From contig SWDT01000166.1 in NCBI GenBank assembly GCA_009193035.1, positions 1-64,000 on the forward strand: DNA of 64,000 nucleotides, read 5' to 3'. This stretch comes from Halicephalobus mephisto. Taxonomy: Eukaryota; Nematoda; Chromadorea; Rhabditida; Panagrolaimidae. A program made the position numbers and the translations under genes. Of this stretch, positions 24,101-36,100 are shown one piece after another. The notes below the pieces were generated by a model that was not told where the DNA came from, made no database searches, and saw only the letters and a program-made list of their open reading frames with translations. Within the stretch, counting starts at the first letter, position 1, and each line of letters opens with the position of its first letter.

Positions 24101-27100
24101 CTCATACAGTAACCAGTTAATATACCGACATAACAGAGATTAAACATAGCAATTATATTAAATAACTATTCAAATATTCGGTCTATATGTAGACAGTATA
24201 TCTGTTGTCTAGCATCTAGAGTATTTCCCTTTTGAGATCTGGCTAGCTCATACAGTAACCAGTTAATATACCGACATAACAGAGATTAAACATACCAATT
24301 ATATTAAATAACTATTCAAATATTCGGTCTGTATGCACAGTATGCTCACTATCTAGAAAGTACACACAAAAAGCGTTACTTTTGCCCCAGTAACAAATGC
24401 AAATCGTTACTATTTCGTTACAATTCCCGTCGTAAATGTCAAATATTCATGAAAAATGTGACGATTGTGTTACATTTTTACTACATTTCGTAATTTTTAC
24501 AGGATCAAAAGTTACGCTTTTTTGTGTAGGATATTTCCCTCCAAAACCTAATTTGCTTACGTAAGTCATTTAATACATCGATATAACAGTAATTATTGGA
24601 ATAATAATGGTTTTAAAAATTAAAAAATAATAAAGATGTAACAAAAGAATGAATTGTTTGTCGTGGTAGGACCGATAATTTTCCATTCGAAGATTCTTTT
24701 GATATTTATCTTTTAGAAGAGACTTATGATTGTGGTCCCGACACGAATAATGTTCGACTCTTCTTTCTATAACATTTGGTAATTTTAGACACTTTTCGTG
24801 ATAAAATTAATTTTGTTTTATTTTATAATTTTTAAAAAGTTTAATTTTGAGAATACATTTCCGGTAGTGGTCCTGATACGAAAAAAACTTGACTTTATTT
24901 TTCAACCATAGATTTGGTTATTAGTGTCTTAGATTTTTCAAAAATTTAATTACCTGTTTTGAAGCCACATTGAAAATGTATAAATTCTTCCTAATTCCCG
25001 CCACGAAAAGGGAATCATTACAGCACAAGGCTACTGTAGAAGTTGTGTGCATCGGACGGATCGGGATGTTCCGGATTTCCACAGGTAGAGTTAGTACAGT
25101 TTTTTTGTAATGAACTCCGAAATTTTGACAAAGAAGAAAACCCTAAAAATTTTAATTTAAAAAAAATTAAAAAATTATAAAATTTTTATTTTTAAAAAAT
25201 CATAAAATTTTACTTTTAAGAAATTATAAAATTTTTATTTAAAAAAATCATAAAATTTTAATTTTTAAAAAATTATAAGATTTTACTTTTAAAAAATCAT
25301 GAAATTTTACTTTTTAAAAAATCATGAAATTTTACTTTTTAAAAAATCATAAAATTTTTATTTTTAAAAAATTCTAAAATTTTTATTTTTAAAAAATTCT
25401 AAAATTTTAAAAACCGACGTCTACAGTAACCCCGATGATCCAACTCATCTCGATTCCGTTTACTCGTTGTTTTCTGTGCCAGACAAATAAAGCATTGACT
25501 TTTTCGTCGATGTTTTCAGCGATGATGTTTGTTGTTTTAAATTTCCTTTCTGCAGCGTCGAATTCAAATTGGACGATGGCGTAATCTCCTTCTGGATCCT
25601 TCTGGTTGTCTGAAATTAATTTTTAATTAGGAATTTTAGAAAATAAGAAAATTCAGTAAAAGTTTTAAAATTTAATAAAAAATTTTTAAATTTTCAAAAA
25701 ATTTGTGAAAAATTCTGGAACCTTCCAGAATCTAATGAAAACTTTAATTTTAGGATTTTATGCAAATTTTTGAACTTTTATGGAGTTTTTAAAATTTAAT
25801 AGAAAATTCAAAAATTTTCGAAAAATTTTGTGAAAAATTCTGGAACCTTCCATAATCTAATGAAAACTTTAATTTTAGGATTTTATGCAAATTTTTGAAC
25901 TTTTATGGAGTTTTTAGAATTTTGTGAAAAATTTAAAAATTTTCAAAAAATTTCAAAATTAAGATCTAAAATCTGGAATCTTCTAAGTTCTGGAAATCCG
26001 TGTTGAGATAATTTCGCAAAATTGTTCATTTGTGATTTTTGAAATAATGATTTACCTGAGTAAGAACTCAATAAACCGTTCATCTGTAGACAGCAGATGC
26101 CGCCCGTGTAGTCGTCGTCCCAGAAAGCCAAGGAAGCACAGTATTCCAAGGACTCGAATGTCTGGCCGTCTTCTCTCCCGGAGAGTTTGACTGACCAATC
26201 GTCTTTTTCTCCTGTCCAAGTTATCGTCCGGACGGATTTTTTGGATTTAAAAAACACGTCAATTAATTGCTAGAATGGACAAAGTGATTAGAATAGTGAC
26301 TGATTTTTAAATTCATCTTGATAGTGACTGGATTTTAAAAATTTAGCTTAATAGTGACTGATTTTTGAATTCATATTGATAGTGAATAAATTTTTAAAAT
26401 TCATTTTGATAGTGACTGATTTTTAAATTCATTTTGATAGTGACTAAATTTTTAAAATTCTGTTTAATAGTGACTGAATTTTAAAATTCAGTTTAATAGT
26501 GACTGGATTTTTGAACTCATATGGATAGTGACTGATTTTTAAAATTCAGTTTAATAGTGACTGGATTTTTGAACTCATATGGATAGTGACTGATTTTTAA
26601 AATTCAGTTTAATAGTGACTAAATTTTTATATTCACTTTAGTAGTGATTAATTTTTTAACTTTATTTTAATGGCGACTGAATCTATATTTAGTTACTTTT
26701 ATATTCATTAAATTTCATACATTTTTAATTATTTATTAAATTCAAAAAAAATCAAAAAGTTTTTAAAAAACCGCGCGCTTTCGTAATACCTTTAAAAATA
26801 AAATTCTCGCGTTGGGACCGCGTCAGCTCCTTTGGTAAGCTTTAAAATTAGACCAAAAGTAATTTTCACAATTATTAAAAAATAAATTTTTAAATATGAT
26901 TTTTAAAATTAAAAAAATTGAAAACACTAGGTCGTCGTGGCCGAGCGGACAAAGGCGTTTGGTTTATGCCCAAATGGAGGTGACTCTCCGCGCGGGTTCG
27001 AATCCCGTCGGCGACACTATGTTTTTCGAATTTCGTCGTAGTTTAATATCGGAGCGATTTTTCCGATTACATATGAGAAGACATGAGATATTACTGCACA

Positions 27101-30100
27101 TATTGGATGAAGTGACTACAATGCACATTCGCTTGTTTTCGTCTGTGGAAAGAACGAACAAGTGAAATACGCTCAAAAGGATCCTCGAAAATCTGTGATT
27201 TTCGTCTTTGAGAAGCGCAAACCAGAGAACGTCGTTCATGCTTGTTCTCAAAAAAGCGAAAATCGCTTATATTCGTTCTTGAGGGAACGAAAATCGCTCA
27301 TTTTCATCTTTAAAAAAGCGAAAATAGCTTATATTCGATTTTAAAAAAGCGAAAATCGCTCATATTTGTCTTTAAAAAATCAAAAACTTCTCATATTCAT
27401 CTTTAAAAAAGCGAAAATCGCTCATTGTCGCTCTAAGACAGGCGAACAGACGCCTTCAGATAAGCGAAATTCGTTTATATTCGTTCTTAGGAAAACGAAA
27501 ATCGCTCATGTTTGTCCTTGAAAAAAGTGAAATCCGTTAATATTCGTTCTAAGCAAAGTAAACCAGCAAAAAGCACTTTCGTTCTAAGAGTGAATAAACG
27601 AAAGTCGCTTGTGAATAAGCGACATTTCTAATGAAAATTCTGTAATTTCGCTTACGTTTTGTTCGTCTTTGTTGTCGGCCTTTTCTCTGTGAAGGAGCTT
27701 TCCTTCAACGTCGTAGAGATAGAATTGGGACTTGGACCAGACAAGAATCTGCTGGCTCGCAGTAAAAACGACTTTTCCGACCTCCATCTGGTTGTCCATC
27801 CCATCTGGTTCGATGCTTCGGTGTTCTCCAGAAATCAATGACATTACAACTATCTAAATTTAACTAGTAATTAATTACGGACAAAGTTGTCGATTTTGAA
27901 GCGATCCAAGTTCGGATTTCGAAATACTTCGAATTTCGAAATATTTTAAGTTTGGAAATTTCGAAATACTTCGAGTTTAGAAATTTCGAAATACTTCGAA
28001 TTTGGAAATTTCGAAATACTTCAAGTTTGGAAATTTCGAAATACTTCAAATTTGGAAATTTCGAAAAACCGACAATTTTAATTATGGATTATTTTCTAGA
28101 AAATCTTACTTGATTGTTGTTGGTGTAAGCGACGGAATATTTATCGTCCTTACTGACGGCCATTCCGAGGAAGATCCCCTCGATGTTCGGATTTATCGCT
28201 CGAGTCCGATCTCCTGTCCTGATGTCCCAGACAATAAGTTGATTAGAAGTACTGGCTAACGTTTTCTGGTCAGATGTAAGTTCCATTCCAAAAACAGCAA
28301 AAGGATGTTCCTAAAAGTTGAGGATTTCAGAAATCCGATGTGAAATTTCGAAATTTTTGATAAACATAATTTTCATAAATTTCAAGATTTTTGTTAAATT
28401 TTTATAAAAGTTGTTATAAAATTTCTTTGATTTTTATCGATTTTTATATAAAATTTCCAAAAATTTAAAAGTTTTTATATAAAATTTTCTAAATTTTGAA
28501 GTTTTTATAAAAGTTGATATAAAATTTCTTTGATTTTTATCGATTTTTATATAAAATTTCTAAAATTTAAAAGTTTTTATATAAAATTTTCTAAATTTTA
28601 AAGTTTTTATAAAAGTTGATAAAATTTCTTTACTTTTTGGAATTTTATATAAATTTTAGTCTTGTTGTGGCTTTTTTTAATATAGAATTTAAAAAATTGA
28701 AGATTTTAGGGGAGATTAAATAATGTAAAACTTACTTCTAAACTAAATCTCAAAGGTCCGCCGGGAGAGTGGAAACAGTGATGGACAGGAATGAAGCAGT
28801 TGAATTGTGCTGCTTCGAGATCGCATCCAGTTAACAACTTCAACAAACAAGGATTATCCGAAACCAGAGGCAACAATCTCCCAATTAGTTCAAAAGCCAA
28901 CATGTACGGAAATCTGCTTAGTAAACTTGCGGATAGCCTCAGGGCATCCATTACAAGTCGCAATTGTCTGACAGCTTCAGAATCCTCGATTTTCGAAAGT
29001 GCTTCTTCGTAATCAGCGATCAAGGCTTGGAGAGGGAAGGAGCAGAGCTGGAAGACGTAGGATTTGGTGATTTTAACACGTGGACAATGTGGGCCATATG
29101 TGGTACACAACCTCTGGACGGTGCACATAACATTTCGTAACAGATTTATTTTGCGATTTTGGATTTTCTTTGTTTTTTGTAACTGGCAAATACCTCTAGA
29201 TTGAACGAAATTGTTGGATCGGGCATCCAGCCTTAATGGGAAGCGCAACCGACGGGGAGTGCTTGGTCCCGAACGGATTGCCTTAGTACCAATAAGGAGT
29301 GCTCGGTCCCGAACGGATTGTCTTAGTATGGACAAGGGAGCGCTTGGTCCCGAACGGATTGTCTTAGTACGGACAAGGGAGCGCTTGGTCCCGAACGGAT
29401 TCTTTTAGCACCGACAAGAGGACATACAGTTCCTCTTGGCGAGAAGTTGAGTTGTTTTGTGTTTATGTCGATTTCGACATAGTGTTTCTTTGTACTGTAC
29501 CTAAGTCATTTATTTAATAAACCTTCTCTATACTATTCCCCTCCTCATTCAGACGTGGGTCACTTGGCGTGACGGATACAACAGAAACATTCACGAATTT
29601 GGGCCAGAGAAAAAAGAAAAAAAAATATATATATATATCACGTTGGGCCCACGGCACACAAGATTCAAAAACATACATTGTCCGTAAGGAGTTAAAAAAG
29701 ATTACCTTGGCTTGGATAAACTCAAAGTTGAAGAGACAGAGGTTGAACAGCTCTTCGATCCTCCTGGAACGAAGGAGGTGGAAGGGGAGTTCATTTAGTT
29801 TTCTGCAGTTAAAACGGATCTGAAAAAATACTGATTTTAGAAACTCACAAAACTACCAGAAAAATAAAATAACGAAATATACACACTAAAATAAATTTTG
29901 AATGGATTTGAGTAGCAGTCTGAGAAAAGAGAATTTTGGTAGATGAGTTTTTAAACATTGTCTATGTATTGGAGAATTTTAGCAGTTATGAAAGATATTT
30001 TATCATCTGAAAGCAAGATTTCGAAAAAAGGTAGCAGCACTGGGGATTCCGAGGACGTCTCCGATCCAAGTACTAACCCAGCCCTATCGTGTTTAACTGG

Positions 30101-33100
30101 CCAGAGCAAACGGGATGGCGTGTCTTCACAATGGTTTGACCGCTACATGCCCTCAGGGTATCTAAACTCCCCTACTTCGGATAGTGACTGCAATGCATAG
30201 AAAATTCATTCATTATTCACTATTCTAGGGAGTCTTGGAACGAATATTATTGGCGCTTAAAATATAAATGCTTTGATAATTGCTAAAAAGTTAGTTTTCA
30301 GAAAAAAGGTAGCAGCACCGAGGATTCCCAGGACGTCTCCGATCCAAGTACTAACCCAGCCCTATCGTGTTTAACTGGCCAGAGCAAACGGGATGGCGTG
30401 TACTCACAATGGTTTGACCGCTACCCACATGCCCTCAGGGTCTCTAAACTCTCCCCCTTCGGATAGCAACTACAAAGAGAAATCACTCTTTTCGTTCACT
30501 CTCCATTCAATGAGTAGAACTAATTTTGGAACAGAAAATACGATTGAATTGATACTATAATGTCCGAAATATTTTCGAACATGTCCTTTAATCGTTTTCA
30601 AATTTTCCTCTTTAATCAGAAATCTCCCTACCTGGTCACTGTCACTGCTTCTGAAAACATTTGGCTGTTTCGGTACTTTCCTGTCAGCCAATCCCTCGTT
30701 CTCAATGACGCCAAATCTCTGTTTCTGCAAATCCGTGTACTGATAAGGCTTCGGAACTCCTCCCCAAATCCCCAAAAAGTAATCCGCTATCGCCGAATGT
30801 GTGTTTTGCAAGTGGTTTAAATTTTTGAAGTATCGTTCTTCTGCGGACGTTCTGAATTGTTCGTGATACCAATTTAAGACGATGACTCCATCGGCGGCTC
30901 TTTCGGATAAATATCCAGGTAAATCCGCTCTTATCCGACTCCACAGAAGAGGAGGAATTCTTCTCACAGGAGGCAAGTGATACTGGTAGATGTCATCTAG
31001 GACTTTGTCGTCCAAAGAAATGAGATCTTCTAATTCTGAATCCGACAATCCAGATCTCGCTGCAGTGATGTAAGACAACGCGTGACTAACGAGTAACTTT
31101 CCGTGATGTCCTTCTGTCCTGTCGAACAAAGCATGGACACTTTGCTGAACTGATTTGAAAAGTACCGTATCCTGGGCTTTTGAGTAGCTTTTCCATCTGG
31201 CTACTGTAGCGTAGACCAACTTCAAAAACAAAGGAAGAGTACAGTAACCCAGGGCTTTGTTGACAATGTCCATTTGTCTGTTGGTCAAAGTCCTACCAAT
31301 AGCTTTGAGCCACTTCCGGATGACTTCGGCTCCAAGTTCCGGACCCAATGAAGGAACCAGGACGTACTGCTTCTGGTCCTCGACTAATTTATGCATGTTG
31401 GCTTCGATAGTGGTGTTAGTGCTGAATGAAACGATCAACTTGACGTTGGGGGGCAGTTGCGGGGGGAACCAGAGGAGTTCCTCGGCCGAGTCGATTTTAG
31501 AAAGTTGGTCGAGAGAATCTAGGATCATTATCTGGAAAAATCAAAAACGTGAAAGTTATTAAAGTCTATCCATTCACCAATGGTCGATCTCTTGTGGCCA
31601 AAGTCGTCATCTTCTTGTAGTGGAGGAAAAGTTTGGAAACTTCTGTAGGACACTGGGTTTTCAGCATAGGGTTGTAGTTATGGGCAATCTAAAACGAAAA
31701 AATCATTCTTGTAAAAATTATAAATGTGTATTTTTGCAAAATTATCTCGACAAGAATTTCGAAAATTTATTAGAAATTTCCGGAATTTCTAATTTTAAAT
31801 AATAATTATGATTTCCCAAAATTCTAAAAGGTTTCAGAAACTTCCAAGAAATTCGAGGATCTTGTGCTGGATTCTGGAAGATTCTAGAAGATTTCAGAAA
31901 AATCTAAAACTCAAAAATCTCATGAAAGTTTCTATTAGATTCTATGATATTCTGTAAATCCCCAAAGTTTCTATGAGATTTTTGAAGATTTTAAAAATCT
32001 TCAGAAATTTTGATAGAATTTTTGAAAATTCTAAAAATCTTCAGAAACTTCCATGAGATTCTTGAAAATTTCAAATCCTTCTAGATTCTAGAAATTTCGA
32101 TGGAATTTTTGAAGATTTTAGAACTTTCAAAGAAATATAAGATATTCTTCTTTCCAAAATTAGTTGATTCTAAACTTTTTCGTCTTCCTGATCTATGATT
32201 TCGAAACAACTGCTGTTTTGTTTTTTATTGAATATCATTCTAGTTTTAATCTTCACTAACCTGTTCACAGAGGCTGATCAACAACGGGGAGATACTAGAG
32301 CTATCAGGACTCGTCCCTAAGAACCTCAAGATCAAAACAGGTTCAATAGCGTCGGTCATCCATTTCCTGCATTCTGTAGCGATTTTCGCCATCACGGAAG
32401 TTTTTCCACAACCGTTTTCTCCGCAGAAAATAAGAGGAAGACAATTGTCTGACTGTAAGTACTCTTTTGCAATCAGAAGCTCCTGTGTTCTTCCGAAGAA
32501 CATTTCTGCACCGATTTTCCCGTTATAAAGATGCTGCAGAATTTCGCTGAAGGATTCATCTCGGTATTTGTCGTATTTCCTCATGGCATTGTCCACCTAG
32601 AAGTTATTAAAATTAGATTCAGAAATAATGTCAGAGGGGAAGATACCCTACATACAAAAAAGTAGTTTTTAGTACAGTAACAACTATAACCCATCACTAT
32701 TAAGTTATAATTTTTGTAACAAAAATTAAGTTTTATAAAATATGTGACGATTGTGTTGCATTTCGCAGTTGTTATGGGTCAAAAGTTGTGCTTTTTTGTG
32801 TATTGGAGCTGTTTTTGGATAGTGATTTCGACAGCTGCAATAAATTTTGGATAGTGACTAGAAAGCCCTGATTCGAGTCGGAAATAGACACTATCCAAAA
32901 TCTCTACACAAAAAACATAACTTTTTACCTAGTAACAAATGAAAATCGTCACTATTAAACTGTAATTTTCGTCACAAAAATTAAGTTTTATAAAATATGT
33001 AACGATTGCGTTACATTTTAAAATTATTACAAAACTTAAAAGTTATGCTTTTTTGTGCAGGGGAACATACCATGTTTGTGATGCTAGAGTAGAAATCCTT

Positions 33101-36100
33101 GCAAAACTCTTTCAAGTAGCCTGCATGGGCATGGATGTCCATCCCTTCTCTGCCAGACCATTCTACCGTAGATCTGCGAATATTTTTGGGACATAATTTT
33201 GCAGGAACTCTTTCATCTCGAAGATTGGCCAGTAATTTCTGTGCTTCGATATTTACTTGTTTAAGAACAATATCGGTGAATTTAGAAGCAGTGTTAGTCT
33301 GGTTGATGTTGATGTTTTGGATATGTCTGACGTAACAGAGACAATGATCGTTAGGATTCTCTGCTCGGAGGATTCCGTGAATCACCTCACGTTCGGTCAC
33401 TGAAAACAATGATAAAAATTAATAATTTTCAATAACGGAATTGTTGGAAGACTTGCACAAAATAAATCTGCATAATGCAAAAAATCCCAAAAATATAGCT
33501 GCATAGTGATTCGAAAAGTTGGGGAATGATTTTTTTAGTCACTATCCCGGCAATTTGTAGAGCTGACTTTAGAGAATAGGAAAAACGGAGATCTTAGAGG
33601 ACAAGTGAGTTTGAGAGTGGTTGTTTTCGTTACTGTAAATGATTCAAGTTTAAAAAGGGTAGCAGCACTGAGGATTCCCAGGACGTCTCCGATCCAAGTA
33701 CTAACCCAGCCCTATAGTGTTTAACTGGCCAGGTCGAACGGGATGGCGTGTCTTCACAATGGTTTGACCGCTACCCACATGCCCTCAGGGTATCTAAACT
33801 CCCCTACTTTGAATAGTGACTAGAAAAAGAGAAATCACTCTTCTTAATCATTGTGATAACACTTAAAAGAACTGCTTTTTAAATTTACTAAATCAGTCCT
33901 AATAAAATATTTGGATAGTGACTAAAAAAGAGAAATCAATTTTCATACCCATTTTCTTGGAAACTTACTGAATGATTTTTGAAAATCAATTTAAATAGAA
34001 TTTTAAAATCGTCTACTATTACCGAAAAATCAGTGTTTTCAGTCACTATGTTCTATTGGGACGATTTTCGACTAACGAGAAAATATTTCGAGTGACATTG
34101 GGCAGTACTTGAAACCAAATTCGAAAACTCACCGGACATGAAATAATTATGCATTTGATCGTAGGTAAAATATCCCTTGTCGTAACACAATCTGGCTCCT
34201 TTCCTGAGCAATTGTTGTATTTTTCCCTCCACCGCCCACCAGGCCCTGGCGTCTTGTTCCTGGAGCTTCGGGATCCTCTTGTTGTTGAAATTGACCAAGA
34301 TACTACTAATTGGTTGGAGGATAAATTGACTAGGAACTGCGTTGAGGTCTTCTATGTACCAAGTGTCCAGGATCTGGACGTCATCTTGCTGCTCTTTCAG
34401 CGTTCTTTTCAGAATTTCCAGCTCACTAGATAGTATCTCACTTGGAAGCGGTCTATAGCCGTATTTTTGACAAAGAAAAACCACAAAATTCGGTCCCATA
34501 GAGAGCTTCTGACAGTTGTGGATTTCGTTGATGCAGAGATTCGTCGTCATGTGGTCATCCGTGGCTTCGTCACGAACACCCCATCTCATGTCGACCACTT
34601 GGAAGTCCAACCCGTGGATTTCACGACAGTACTTCTTAAGATTTGGATATACGTCTTCCATCAGGGCATTTCTCTCGAGAGTCGTGTCTGTGAAGGTGGA
34701 CGAAGTGAACACACGGACGAGTTTCGACATCGGCTGAGGGATATCATCGAACTGACCGCTGAAGACCCGATGGAAAGTCTCGAGAACTTCTAGATCGACC
34801 TAGAAGGATTTAAAAATCATTAATGTTGGATCAGGCACCCCATCCTTAATAAGAAACGCAATCGACAGGGAGTGTTTGGTCCCGAATGGATTGTCTTAGT
34901 ACGGACAAAGGAGCGCTTGGTCCCGAACGGATTCTCTTAGCATGAACAAAAGAATGGTTGGTCCCGAACGGATTCTCTTAACATGAACAAAGAAGCGCTT
35001 GGTCCCGAACGGATTCTCTTAGCATGAACAAAGGACCACAGTTCCTCTTGGCGCGAAGTTGATATACGGTACTTTCTCTAAAATAAACCCCGGGACTTAT
35101 TTTTTTTCAATCATCTTCCAGAAGGGGCTTATTTTAGAGAAAATACGGCATGTTTCTTTGTATCGAATCTAACACTGTGCTTTTGTATTGTGCCTAAGGC
35201 ATCTATTACAGTAGACTCTCGACAAGTGGAACTTGAAGGGACCGGGAAAATGTTCCACTTATGGTGATTTTTCAGTTATCGAATGTTCAACTTAGGGAAC
35301 ATTGAAGATCAAATGGGATTTCCGAGGTCCATTTAACGTGGTTTTCTACTTATCAAACTTCCATTTATCTGACTTCCATTTTTCGGATTTCTATTTTTCG
35401 GACTTCCATTTTTCGGACTTCTATTTTTCGGACTTTTACTGTATATAAATCCTTTTCTTCGAGAATCGACTTCATCATCTAGACCTGGGTCACTCGGTGT
35501 GACAAATACAACAATTAATAAAAAATCAACTGTCTTGGAACGAAATATTTTCATTACAAAAAATACTAAACTACAGTACTACTGAGAAAATTTCAAAAAT
35601 AATTTTTCGTTCGAAATTTATTTTGAAAAATATTTTTAATGAGAATTTATTAAATTTTTTTATTAATCAAAAACCGAAAATTTTTAATAAATTAAAGTTT
35701 TTTTTTTAAATTCACAATTTTCATTGAAATTATTACTTTTATTAAATTTGAAAAACTCGAAATAATAATTATTTTAAAATTTATTAAAAATTCAAACGAA
35801 ATTTATTTTCAAAATTTAAAAATATTTTATTAAAAATATTTATGTTGGATTGTGCACAATTTATTTGAATGGAAAGTTGTATAACTTTGGTCCCGAAGAG
35901 AACTACCCTGAAGATCAATGAAAGTCGTACGGTAGCCTTTTGGCGGCAATTTTAAAATTGCGCAATATTTTTGATAAAGTTGTGATTTATCTCGTGTCCT
36001 TGGTCCCCATAAAGTTATTTTTATATATTTTTGTCTACACACGGATCCGGATTCCCCAACGACGATTTAATACAGTGAAACCTCGATATAAGCAACCCGA

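Noticed and set aside
27162..27344. Plus-strand ORF with repeated KRK/KAK motifs
   Set aside because: Translation of the palindromic GCGAAAATCGC minisatellite.
29958..30200. 80-codon ORF
   Set aside because: Runs through the antisense of 5S copy 2.
30560..30944. ORFs on both strands over the sixth NACHT-WD exon
   Set aside because: Frame shadows of the real exon.
33601..33657. Possible spliced-leader RNA gene beside 5S copies (GTGAGTTTGAGAG)
   Set aside because: Only a short resemblance to SL1; no leader start, Sm site or donor in order.
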